Positions 34,744 to 42,956 of a stretch of DNA of 64,000 bases are shown piece by piece (position 1 is the stretch's first letter; the number at the start of each line of letters is the position of its first letter). The position numbers were made by a program, and so were the translations under genes. The notes under the pieces are model-generated. The model did not search any database, was not told the DNA's origin, and saw only the letters and a list, made by a program, of their open reading frames with translations. Origin of the DNA: Streptomyces sp. NBC_01689 (GTDB lineage: Bacteria > Actinomycetota > Actinomycetes > Streptomycetales > Streptomycetaceae); the NCBI RefSeq assembly GCF_036250675.1, contig NZ_CP109592.1, forward strand, positions 682,001-746,000. The letters are read 5' to 3'.

Positions 34744-35163
34744 TCAGGCGCGAGGCCGGCGGGAGAACGCGCACCACCGGTTGTCGTCGGGGTCGCCGAG
34801 ATCCGTGCGCAGGTCTGTCGCGTTCCCCTCGCGGACGTAGTCCAGCGAGTAGAACTCGTTGCCGATCTTCAGATCGAACGTCTGCGGGGACACTCCCTCG
34901 ACGCCCGCGAAGAGGTACCAGGTCCCGTGGCCGGCCGCCGGCCGCTTCACGGCGCCGGACGCCAGGGCGTGGTCGACCGGGAAGTCCCGGACGGTGAAGG
35001 TGCGGTCGGGTGCGACCGTGAGCGTGGATCCGCAATCGCTCGTCCAGTCGCCCACCACGTCCGCCGCTGTCATGTGCGGCAGCGCCTTCGGGGCGCCACC
35101 GCAGGCGCCGGCCGACAGGACCACGGTCACGGCCCACAGGAGAGTTTGAGTACGGCCTCTCAC
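34744..35163 (-). CDS. small lipoprotein of unknown function
   Basis: This 139-residue protein starts with GTG at 35163 (AGGAAG upstream) and carries RGRTQTLLWAVTVVLSAGACGG, a signal peptide ending at a likely lipobox cysteine. The mature part has the pattern VVGDWTSDCGSTLTV...GTWYLF, which recalls small beta-barrel lipoproteins of streptomycetes. It probably faces the outside. No function is evident. Confidence 0.75.
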   Translation of the reverse strand: MRGRTQTLLWAVTVVLSAGACGGAPKALPHMTAADVVGDWTSDCGSTLTVAPDRTFTVRDFPVDHALASGAVKRPAAGHGTWYLFAGVEGVSPQTFDLKIGNEFYSLDYVREGNATDLRTDLGDPDDNRWCAFSRRPRA

Positions 35164-35368
35164 CACATCTCGCTTCCTGTACCGGCCCGGCTCCCCGGGG
35201 CACCGCCGCCGCGGCCACCGCACCCTATCCGGACGCTCGGGCGCCGCCGACGGATGCCCCGGTGTCAGCGGTCACGGCCGCTCCCCTTCCGCCCGCGCCC
35301 CGCGCGTCGCGGCTGTCGGCTCATCGCCGGAACATGTCCGGGTCCGGGGTACGGAGAGCGTCCGGCCC

Positions 35369-36170
35369 TCACCAAGGCGCCAGAGCGTTCCACCCGGCGA
35401 GGATCGGCAGCACCCGGGCGGTGGGCGAGTCGGGCTCGGTCGTATAGACGACAAGCCGCTGGTCGGGGTCGTGCGGGGCGCCGACGATCTCGATGTCGAA
35501 GGCCATCGGTCCGGCGACGGGGTGGTCGACGCGCTTGGCGACCGAGGCGTAGTCGCGGACGGTGTGGTCGTCCCGCCATCGCGCCACGTCGTCGTCGCTC
35601 GCGCGCAGTTCGTCGACGAGGGCGGTCAGGCGCTTGTCGTGAGGACGGCGGGCCGTCTCCCGGCGCATCGTGGCGACGGTGGCCGAGGCGAAGTCGGCCC
35701 AGTTCACGATGCGCTCGCGGGCCACCGGGTCCTGGAACATGAAGCGCGCGAACGACGTCCCCGGTTCCAGTGGGCGGCCCAGCACCTCCGTCAGCAGGAG
35801 ATTGCGGGCCAGCACTTCGCCGCGACGGCCCAGCAGCAGTACCGGGACGTGGTCGAGCGTACGCATGATCCGCAGCAGCCCGGGGTCCGGGCGCTGGGCC
35901 ACCTGCGGCTGCGCGGCGCGGTGCGGTGCCGCGGGTGCGGCGAGGTCGTGGAGATGCGCGTGTTCGACCTCGTCGAGACGTCGTGCGCGGGCCAGCGCGT
36001 CGAGCACCTCGGTGGAGATGTTGGCCTGGCGTCCCTGTTCGACGCGGCTGTAGTAGTCCGGGCTCAGTCCGGCCAGCACGGCCAGTTCCTCCCGCCGCAG
36101 TCCCGGTACCCGCCGGGCCCCGGGGAAGGCCTCGATGCCCGCCCGGGAGGGGGTGAGGGCGCGCAGGTGA
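35369..36170 (-). pseudogene. XRE/MmyB-type regulator, start and first helix missing
   Basis: The helix-turn-helix RRVPGLRREELAVLAGLSPDYYSRVEQ and the full MmyB ligand domain to the natural stop are present. The reading frame enters from inside the neighbouring SDR fragment: no start codon or ribosome site precedes LTPSRAGIEAFPGA. About 15-20 N-terminal residues and the promoter are gone. It is head-to-head with the SDR fragment, the usual partner of such regulators. Confidence 0.75.
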
Positions 36171-36829
36171 TCGTCAGCGGGCGGCAGGAGAGCCGTGGCC
36201 TGCGGATCGTCGAGGAGATCGAGCGGGCCGGCGGGCGCGCCGACTTCGTTCCGGCGGACCTGTCCGGCGGCTACGAGGAGTTGCGCGCGTTCGCCGCCCA
36301 GGTCACGGAGGTGCTCGGCGGCCGGGTCGACATCCTCGTGAACAACGCGGGCGTCTACCCCGCGACGTCGACCGAGGACCTGGCGGACTCCGACCTCGAC
36401 ACCATGCTCGCGGTCAACATCCGCGCGCCGCACGTCCTGGTCGCCGCGCTGGCTCCGGCCATGGCCGAGCGCGGCGGTGGTGCCATCGTCACCATCGGCT
36501 CCTGGATGGCCCGTCTCGGCACCTCCTACGCGGCGATGTACAGCGCGACCAAGGCCGCCGACGAGCAGCTCACCCGCAGCTGGGCCGCGGAGTACGGACC
36601 GCGCGGGGTGCGGGTCAACGCCGTCGCGCCCGGAGCCACGCTCACGCCCGGCAACGAGCAGGCCCGCGCCGAGCTCGACGCGATGACCGCCACCACCCCG
36701 GCGGGTGTCGTCGTCCGGCCGGACGACATCGCCAAGGGCGTCCTGTACCTCGCCGGGGACGACGCGGCCATGGTCCACGGCATCACGCTGTACGTCGACG
36801 GCGGCATGACCGCCACGCGCGCCGCCTGA
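36155..36829 (+). pseudogene. SDR-family oxidoreductase, N-terminal Rossmann motif missing
   Basis: The fragment begins EGAQVIVSGRQESRG, which corresponds to about residue 30 of a classical SDR, so the TGxxxGIG cofactor loop is absent. The remainder is intact: NNAGVYP, the catalytic region SYAAMYSATKAA and the C-terminal VDGGM. Without the cofactor loop it should be inactive. An internal start cannot restore the function. Confidence 0.75.
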
Positions 36830-36907
36830 ACCGCCCCCACGCCCGCGGACGGGATCGCGGGGCCACCGGTCCCCGATCCCCGATCCCCGGTCCCGGTTCC
36901 CGGAGCG

Positions 36908-37522
36908 TCAGAGGACGTCGTACGTGAAGTGCGTCGCGTTCGTTGTGGCGGTCACGCTCCGCCGGACCAGTCTCAGTGGCACCTTGCCGGTGAACAGCGG
37001 CGTGCCGGCGGCCAGGACGACGGGCGCGAGGTGCAGGGACAGCGTGTCGACCAGTCCGGCGTCGAGTGCCGAGCCGACCGTCGCACCACCGCCCATGAGG
37101 ACCACGTCGAGGTCCTGGCCACGGGCCGACGCCGCCGCCTCGGCCCGTTCGCGTGCGACGGTGACGGCGTCGGGCAGGCCGGTGGTGACGAACGTCCAGT
37201 CGAGCCCGGTCAGCCGCACCGACCTCGGTGGACGGCTCGTCACGACGACGAACGCGGGTCTGCCGACCTCGCGGGCTCCGTATCCGGTCTCGTCGTCCCA
37301 GCCGCCCGGCGCGTCGACCATGTCGAAGAGCCTGCGGCCGAGGACGACGGCGCCGGAGCGGGCGGTCGCCTCGCGCAGGAACCGGCGCTCGTCCGGGTCG
37401 TCGGAGAACGCCCAGGTGTGCAGGGCCTCGCCACCGGTACCCAGCCCGCTGCCGGGGCCGGGGTCCGGGCCGGTGACGAACCCGTCGAGGGAGATCGAGA
37501 TGTCGGCGATGATGCGCGTCAT
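36908..37522 (-). CDS. dihydrofolate reductase family protein (RibD C-terminal domain)
   Basis: This 204-residue protein with a DHFR-like fold is related to the reductase domain of RibD: N-terminal MTRIIADISISLDGFVTGP, the VVLGRRLFDMVD segment and LMGGGATVGSALDAGLVDTLSLHL. Such stand-alone proteins use NADPH, but their substrates are mostly unknown. It is divergent from the helicase gene. Confidence 0.88.
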   Translation of the reverse strand: MTRIIADISISLDGFVTGPDPGPGSGLGTGGEALHTWAFSDDPDERRFLREATARSGAVVLGRRLFDMVDAPGGWDDETGYGAREVGRPAFVVVTSRPPRSVRLTGLDWTFVTTGLPDAVTVARERAEAAASARGQDLDVVLMGGGATVGSALDAGLVDTLSLHLAPVVLAAGTPLFTGKVPLRLVRRSVTATTNATHFTYDVL

Positions 37523-37604
37523 ACCAGGGAAGACCGGATCCGACGCCCGGACTCATCGGACCGGGACCTGTCCCTGGTGCGGCGGGCGGCCGGTCCCCCG
37601 CTGC

Positions 37605-37610
37605 TAAAAT
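37605..37610 (+). promoter_or_regulatory. candidate -10 box of the helicase gene
   Basis: TAAAAT stands out in GC-rich DNA, 88 bases before the helicase ATG; no good -35 is seen. The predicted transcript would begin just before the leader hairpin. Confidence 0.5.
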
Positions 37611-37628
37611 AGGAGCACGCTTTGACGT

Positions 37629-37665
37629 CGCCGGGGCCCGTACCGATGGGGTACGGGCCCCGGCG
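37629..37665 (+). terminator. leader hairpin (attenuator-like) of the helicase gene
   Basis: A perfect 16-bp stem (CGCCGGGGCCCGTACC) with a five-base loop is followed by CGTTT. The upstream gene is divergent, so the hairpin can only belong to the helicase leader. Confidence 0.7.
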
Positions 37666-37697
37666 CGTTTCCGGCGTCACCCTCAGGAAGGTTCCCC

Positions 37698-39113
37698 ATG
37701 AACGCGAAGCCGCCGGTTTCCGGACTCTCCCCCGCCGGCGAGCACCCGTCGGCGACGCCGCCGCAGGACGGGCTCCCCGCCCCTCGGGCGGTCTCCGCCG
37801 GACTGCCGCCCGCCGCGTCCTTCGACGCGCTCGGGCTGCCCGCGGAGCTGCTGGGAACGATGAGCGGCCTCGGGGTGACGGAGCCCTTCCCGATCCAGGC
37901 GGCGACCCTGCCCAACGCGCTGGCCGGCCGGGACGTCCTGGGCCGGGCCCGGACCGGTTCCGGCAAGACGCTGGCCTTCGGGCTCGCGCTGCTGGTCCGG
38001 ACGGCGGGGCTGCGCGCGGAGCCGAAGCGGCCGCTCGCGCTGGTCCTGGTGCCGACCCGGGAGCTCGCGCAGCAGGTGAGCGACGCGCTGGCACCGTACG
38101 CGCGGACGTTGAACGTGCGTCTCGCGACGGTGGTCGGTGGACTGTCGATCAACCGGCAGACGGCGCAGCTGCGCACCGGCGCCGAGGTCGTCGTCGCGAC
38201 GCCGGGACGGCTGGCCGACCTGGTCTCGCGGCGGGACTGCCACCTGGGTCAGGTGCGGATCACCGTGCTGGACGAGGCGGACCAGATGTGCGACCTGGGG
38301 TTCCTGCCCCAGGTGTCGGAGATCGTGGCCCAGGTGCGCGGCGACGGCCAGCGGCTGCTCTTCTCCGCCACGCTGGACCGGAACGTCGACCAGCTGGTAC
38401 GGGAACACCTGCACGATCCGGTCGTCGTCTCGGTGGACCAGGTGGCCGGCTCGGTCGCCACGATGGAACACCATCTGCTGAACGTGCACGGCGCCGACAA
38501 GTACGCGACGGCGACCGAGATCGCCGCGCGGGACGGCCGGGTGCTGATGTTCCTCGACACCAAGGCGGCCGTGGACCAGTTCACCCGCCATCTGCGGGCC
38601 AGCGGGGTCCGGGCCGCCGCCCTGCACAGCGGGAAGTCGCAGCCGCAGCGGACGCACACGCTGGCCCAGTTCAAGGCCGGTGAGGTCACCGTGCTGGTGG
38701 CCACCAACGTCGCCGCACGCGGCATTCACATCGACGCGCTCGACCTGGTGGTCAACGTCGATCCGCCCGCCGACGCCAAGGACTACCTGCACCGTGGCGG
38801 ACGCACGGCGCGCGCCGGGGAGTCCGGGAAGGTGGTCACCCTGGTCACCCACGGCGAGCGGCGCGAGGTGAACCGTCTGATGTCCGAGGCCGGTATCCGG
38901 CCGACCGTCACACAGGTGCGATCGGGCGAGCAGTCACTGACGGCCATCACCGGGGCGAAGCGGCCGCCGGCCGGCGCGAAGGGCGGCGGCCATGTCCCCT
39001 TCGGCGGCCTCGGTACCCGTGCGGGCCGGCCGGCCAGGGAGTCCCGCAAGGCCACCGAGGCCCGCAAGGTCGCGGAGGCCCGCGCGGCGGCCCGGGTACG
39101 CAAGGGCCGCTGA
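37698..39113 (+). CDS. DEAD-box RNA helicase
   Basis: This 471-residue ATP-dependent RNA helicase carries the Q motif PFPIQ (63-67), Walker A ARTGSGKT (84-91), PTRELAQ, the DEAD box at 192-195, the SAT motif in LLFSATLD and HRGGRTARAG near the end of the core. The C-terminal 50 residues are basic (RKATEARKVAEARAAARVRKGR), fitting RNA binding. Such enzymes are commonly cold-induced and unwind structured mRNA or rRNA. The attenuator-like leader hairpin suggests self-adjusting expression. Confidence 0.94.
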   Translation: MNAKPPVSGLSPAGEHPSATPPQDGLPAPRAVSAGLPPAASFDALGLPAELLGTMSGLGVTEPFPIQAATLPNALAGRDVLGRARTGSGKTLAFGLALLVRTAGLRAEPKRPLALVLVPTRELAQQVSDALAPYARTLNVRLATVVGGLSINRQTAQLRTGAEVVVATPGRLADLVSRRDCHLGQVRITVLDEADQMCDLGFLPQVSEIVAQVRGDGQRLLFSATLDRNVDQLVREHLHDPVVVSVDQVAGSVATMEHHLLNVHGADKYATATEIAARDGRVLMFLDTKAAVDQFTRHLRASGVRAAALHSGKSQPQRTHTLAQFKAGEVTVLVATNVAARGIHIDALDLVVNVDPPADAKDYLHRGGRTARAGESGKVVTLVTHGERREVNRLMSEAGIRPTVTQVRSGEQSLTAITGAKRPPAGAKGGGHVPFGGLGTRAGRPARESRKATEARKVAEARAAARVRKGR

Positions 39114-39281
39114 CACTGGAGTCCCGCGGAGCCCTGCCCGGGAGCTCCGCCGGACCAGGACCACGACCGGGAACGCGGCCGACCGACCCGCGACCACGCC
39201 CGCCCGGCACGCAGTCGACGGCCGCGCACCGCACACGAGGGTCACCCGGCACCCGTGCCGCGGGACCCTGACACGCCGGCC

Positions 39282-39764
39282 CTACCCCTCCGGCGTGCTC
39301 AGCCAGGTACTGACGCGTTGCAGCGCCTCCGGGCCGGAGTCGGCGCCCACGTTGCGGGCGAGGTCGGCCACGGAGACGGATCTCAGGGCGTCGCGCCAGG
39401 CGGTCTCGGCATGGGCCATGGCTCGGCTGACGGCGCAGGGAGCGGGGCAGGACTCCGGCGGGGCGGCCAGCGGACCGCGCTGGCGGATCTCGGTACAGAC
39501 GAAGGCCGGGCCGGGTCCGTCGACGGCCTCGACGACGTCGAGGACGGTGATCTCCGCGGGGGAACGGGTGAGGACGTAGCCGCCCGCCTTTCCCTGGACC
39601 GACCGGACGAGGTCGGCGCGCGAGAGGGCCTGGAGCTGTTTGGCGAGGTAGCTCGGCGAGACGTCGTGCAGCTCGGCCAGCCGCGCGGCAGGTACCGGGT
39701 CCTCCACCGAGGTGAGCACGACACAGCAGTGCAGCGCCCACTCGACCCCACCAGACATCTTCAC
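39282..39764 (-). CDS. rsrR: redox-sensitive Rrf2-family regulator RsrR
   Basis: This 160-residue Rrf2 protein begins MKMSGGVEWALHCC, with Glu8 and His12 at the positions described as non-cysteine ligands of the [2Fe-2S] cluster of Streptomyces venezuelae RsrR. Its cysteines in the ligand region are Cys90, Cys106 and Cys110 (AFVCTEI, ESCPAPC). The wing/helix region is SPSYLAKQLQALSRADLV. It is divergent from an NmrA-like gene, exactly as described for rsrR. The intergenic DNA has half-sites GTCCGAGT like the reported RsrR sites. Confidence 0.85.
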   Translation of the reverse strand: MKMSGGVEWALHCCVVLTSVEDPVPAARLAELHDVSPSYLAKQLQALSRADLVRSVQGKAGGYVLTRSPAEITVLDVVEAVDGPGPAFVCTEIRQRGPLAAPPESCPAPCAVSRAMAHAETAWRDALRSVSVADLARNVGADSGPEALQRVSTWLSTPEG

Positions 39765-39789
39765 GGGGTCACTCTAATCCACCCTCCGC

Positions 39790-39842
39790 TTGACTCAGAC
39801 ATCATTCGTCCGAGTAATATCCCGGATATCAAGTGTCCGAGT
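39790..39842. promoter_or_regulatory. RsrR operator region: inverted pair plus a third half-site
   Basis: ACTCAGAC (39793-39800) faces GTCCGAGT (39808-39815), and a further GTCCGAGT is at 39835-39842. The plus-strand TTGACT (39790-39795) overlaps the first. ATATCC-C-GGATAT lies between. Confidence 0.7.
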
Positions 39843-39932
39843 AAGGGGCCGGACTCCATGCGCGCCTCTTTGGCTGTACACCTCTTTGGTTATATAGCGG
39901 ACATAAGCCATTCAAGAAGGGCAGGACGTGAC

Positions 39933-40664
39933 ATGAAGATCGCAGTCATCGGCGGGACCGGACTCATCGGCTCGCAGGTCGTACGGGATCTGAACGCGGC
40001 CGGACACGAGGCGGTCCCGCACTCGCTGTCCACCGGCGTCGACATCCTCACCGGCAAGGGACTGGACGAGGCGCTGAACGGGGCCGACGTGGTCGTCAAC
40101 CTGACCAACTCCCCGACCTTCGACGACGCGTCCCCCGCGTTCTTCCAGATCTCGATGGACAACCTCCTGGCCGCGTCCGAGCGGGCGGGCGCCGGGCACT
40201 TCGTCGTCCTGTCCATCGTGGGCGTCGACCAGGTCCCGGAGCTCGACTACTACCGCGCCAAGACGCTCCAGGAGGACCTGCTGAAGGCCGGGCCGATCCC
40301 CTACTCCATCGTGCGCGCCACCCAGTTCATGGAGTTCATGGACGCCACCCTGTCCTGGACCGCCGACGAGGAGACCGTCCGCCTGCCCCGCACCCTGATC
40401 CAGCCCGTCGCCGCCGCCGAGGTCGCGGCCACCGTCGCCGAGGTCGCCGCCGGAACCCCGCTCGAGGGCACTCTCGAACTGGGCGGACCCGACACCTACC
40501 CGCTCGACGAGATCGGCCGGATCACCCTGGCCGCCAAGGGCGACAAGCGTACGGTCACCGTCGACGACTCAGCCGGCATGTTCGCGGTCCCCCAGGGTGA
40601 CGTCCTGACCACCAGCGAAGGCGCCCGCATCGCCCCCACCCGCTACGTCGACTGGCTCAAGTAG
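39933..40664 (+). CDS. NmrA-like NAD(P)-binding protein, RsrR target
   Basis: This 243-residue atypical SDR has the dinucleotide loop GGTGLIG at 8-14 but no standard Tyr-Lys catalytic pair in the usual spacing; it resembles NmrA-type redox sensors that bind NAD(P) without clear catalysis. It is divergent from rsrR and is expected to be repressed by it. The gene starts at ATG 39933 with GGACGTGAC upstream. It probably reads or adjusts the NAD(P)H pool; this is inference. Confidence 0.88.
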   Translation: MKIAVIGGTGLIGSQVVRDLNAAGHEAVPHSLSTGVDILTGKGLDEALNGADVVVNLTNSPTFDDASPAFFQISMDNLLAASERAGAGHFVVLSIVGVDQVPELDYYRAKTLQEDLLKAGPIPYSIVRATQFMEFMDATLSWTADEETVRLPRTLIQPVAAAEVAATVAEVAAGTPLEGTLELGGPDTYPLDEIGRITLAAKGDKRTVTVDDSAGMFAVPQGDVLTTSEGARIAPTRYVDWLK

Positions 40665-40815
40665 GCACGCGGCACAGGCCGCCCGGTCCCGCCCGCCCGC
40701 TCCCGCGGGAGCCTTCCGGGGCACCCCCGCCCCGCGGTACTCCGCGGGACACCCGGCCGAGCGCCCCGGAGAAAACGGCGCGCGCGGACCGGTCCCCGGG
40801 CGGTACGGTCCCGAA

Positions 40816-41556
40816 ATGCTCGATGACGACGGCTACTTCGGAGAATCCATCGCGGCCGGCTACGACGAGTCGGCCGCGGACATGTTCCGGCCGGACACGG
40901 TCGATCCAGCGGTCGATCTGCTGGCCGAACTCGCCGCCGGCGGGCGGGCTCTCGAATTCGGCATCGGTACCGGCCGGATCGCGCTCCCCCTGGCCCGCCG
41001 CGGAGTCCCGGTGCACGGGATCGACATGTCCCGGGCCATGGTCGCCCGGCTGCGCGCGAAACCGGGCGGCGACGCCGTCGGGGTGACCATCGGCGACTTC
41101 GCGACGTCGAAGGTACCGGGTACCTTCGCGGTGGCGTACCTCGTCTTCAACACGATCAACAACCTCACGACGCAGGACGCCCAGGTGGCCTGCTTCCGCA
41201 ACGCCGCCGCCCACCTGGACCCCGGGGGCCGTTTCGTGGTCGAGGTCGGCGTGCCGGACCTGCGCCGGCTGCCGCCGGGACAGAACGCCGTGCCGTTCCA
41301 CATCAGTTCGACACGCTGGGCGTTCGACACGTTCGACGTCGCGACCCAGGCGATGAGTTCGCACTACGTGACGATCGTCGACGGCCGGGCCGAGCACCAG
41401 TCGCTCCCGTTCCGGTACGTATGGCCGTCCGAACTGGACCTGATGGCCCGGCTCGCCGGACTGCGGCTGAGCGCCCGGTGGGAGGGGTGGACACGGACCC
41501 CGTTCACGGGCGAGAGCACCCGGCACGTCTCGGTCTGGGAAAAACCCTCCTACTGA
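40816..41556 (+). CDS. class I SAM-dependent methyltransferase
   Basis: This 246-residue methyltransferase has SAM motif I ALEFGIGTGRIALPLA (about 47-62), an acidic ribose-binding end at VHGIDMS and motif IV VAYLVFNTINNL. The C-terminal part is typical of small-molecule methyltransferases that accept an unknown O- or N-nucleophile. It is isolated from other biosynthetic genes. Confidence 0.9.
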   Translation: MLDDDGYFGESIAAGYDESAADMFRPDTVDPAVDLLAELAAGGRALEFGIGTGRIALPLARRGVPVHGIDMSRAMVARLRAKPGGDAVGVTIGDFATSKVPGTFAVAYLVFNTINNLTTQDAQVACFRNAAAHLDPGGRFVVEVGVPDLRRLPPGQNAVPFHISSTRWAFDTFDVATQAMSSHYVTIVDGRAEHQSLPFRYVWPSELDLMARLAGLRLSARWEGWTRTPFTGESTRHVSVWEKPSY

Positions 41557-41623
41557 ACCCGCCGACCCCGGGCACTGGCGTGCGACGCGGCACCGCGCCG
41601 CACGCCGTACCGGGCGGTCGCCG

Positions 41624-41869
41624 TCAGGCGGCCAGCGTCTCGTCGGCCTGCGTGGCGTCCCCGCAGCCCGCGCCGTACTCCTCCAGCATTGTGTCCGCCG
41701 CGAGGAGCGCCTCCTCGACCGTCCGGGCCCCGGTCATCACGCACAGCGTGTACGTCACGTCGTCCAGCTCACGGCTGGTACGGCCGGTGGGGCGGACGTC
41801 GTGCTCGATACGGGTGTCCGCGAACCGGGCCAGTACCGCGCGCAGTTCCCTCTCCGCCGGAAGGATCAT
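41624..41869 (-). CDS. DUF5133 family protein
   Basis: This 81-residue streptomycete-specific protein starts MILPAERELRAVLARF and has the family core DDVTYTLCVMTGARTVEEALLAA. Function is unknown; related proteins occur in several copies per genome. GAGGAAC precedes the ATG at 41869. Confidence 0.8.
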   Translation of the reverse strand: MILPAERELRAVLARFADTRIEHDVRPTGRTSRELDDVTYTLCVMTGARTVEEALLAADTMLEEYGAGCGDATQADETLAA

Positions 41870-42035
41870 GATCGTTCCTCTCCCCAGAAACACAGCTCGC
41901 GTGACAGCTGACCGGCACCGCGAGAAACAGGTCGCACACATGGCATCCGCCGCCGCACTCAGCACCGAGCCGACGTCAGGCAGGTCTTCGTGTGCCCCGG
42001 GTCGGGAGTCCTATGCCACCGACCGCCGGAAGCGG

Positions 42036-42686
42036 TCAGATTCCTTCCGGCCGGGAGACGGAGCGGCGCAGCAGCCACTGTCCCAAGGTCCGTCGCGGGG
42101 GCCGCACCACCACGCGGCCGTACGCCTTCTGCCCCGTCAGCTCCACGCGCAGGGTGAGCGATGCGTCCGAACGCACCGGTGACCGCGCGTACTTGACCCT
42201 GCTGTGCACCAGCTGCAGCCCGTCGGTGTCGACCACGACACCCGGCCTCGCGATCAGGGTCAGGGTCTTCCCCGTCATCGCCAGGTCGATCCGCAGGGTG
42301 TCGTGGGTGATGACCGCGTCGGTGAAGTCGAGCGTCGCGTCGCAGAAGGTCAGCGCGAGTTCCATCCTGCGCGGCACCACCCAGCGCCCCACCCGTTCGA
42401 CCGCCCCGCTGTAGACCTGCGTGATCCGTACCGTGTCCTTGACCTCAGCTCCGGCCGTGCCCGGTCCGGGCGGCAGGTCGGCGGTCAGGACCGCCAGTTC
42501 ACCGAGCGTCCGAGCCGACAGGGCGGCTTCCAGACGCTCGTCCAGCTCGTCCGCGGTCAGCCTGCCGTCCCCCGCCGCGATACGCAGCACGTCCACCGCC
42601 CGGTCCCGGTCCGCGTGAGAGGCGCGCAGCCCGGGCGACGAGCCGGGGCCGGAACTCCTCCCGGTGGGTGAGATCTCTCCCGACAT
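42036..42686 (-). CDS. DUF1707 domain protein with cell-wall-active-antibiotic-response-like tail
   Basis: The protein has 216 residues. Residues about 20-75 are a DUF1707 (SHOCT-like) segment: LRASHADRDRAVDVLRIAAGDGRLTADELDERL. The rest is a beta-helix-like region (MELALTFCDATLDFTDAV) similar to LiaF-type C-terminal domains. No membrane helix is obvious. It is probably an envelope-stress or membrane-bound regulator in streptomycetes; its role is unproven. Confidence 0.82.
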   Translation of the reverse strand: MSGEISPTGRSSGPGSSPGLRASHADRDRAVDVLRIAAGDGRLTADELDERLEAALSARTLGELAVLTADLPPGPGTAGAEVKDTVRITQVYSGAVERVGRWVVPRRMELALTFCDATLDFTDAVITHDTLRIDLAMTGKTLTLIARPGVVVDTDGLQLVHSRVKYARSPVRSDASLTLRVELTGQKAYGRVVVRPPRRTLGQWLLRRSVSRPEGI

Positions 42687-42794
42687 GCTTCCGTCCTGGG
42701 TCCGTGGCGAAGGCGTCCGCGCGACACGGCAGCGGCGCGCGTGCCGGGCCAACGCTATATCGCGACATGGTTTCCGGCCAGGCCTCGTCTTCGC

Positions 42795-42840
42795 GTGGGG
42801 GAGGTGCCCGTACGGGGGTTCGTACGGGCACCTCCCCCAC
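42795..42840 (-). terminator. very strong hairpin after the LAXTG protein gene
   Basis: A perfect 20-bp stem (GTGGGGGAGGTGCCCGTACG) with a six-base loop lies 117 bases past the stop and just upstream of the DUF1707 gene. Confidence 0.8.
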
Positions 42841-42956
42841 CGGGGCACCTCGTGACGGTTCCCTGGCGTGACGGTTCCCCGGCCATGTTCGGCGCTGGGC
42901 GTGTGGCGCGGGCCGAGGCCCCACCGAGGGGCCTTGCGGCAGAGGACGCGCTCGTG

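Noticed and set aside
35441..35462. Segment resembling the A-D operators (GGTCGTATAGACGA)
   Set aside because: The halves are arranged in the wrong order and it lies inside the XRE remnant's coding sequence, not in a promoter.
36908..37612. 227-codon plus-strand frames opposite the DHFR-like gene
   Set aside because: They are antisense to a well-supported gene and lack domain signals.
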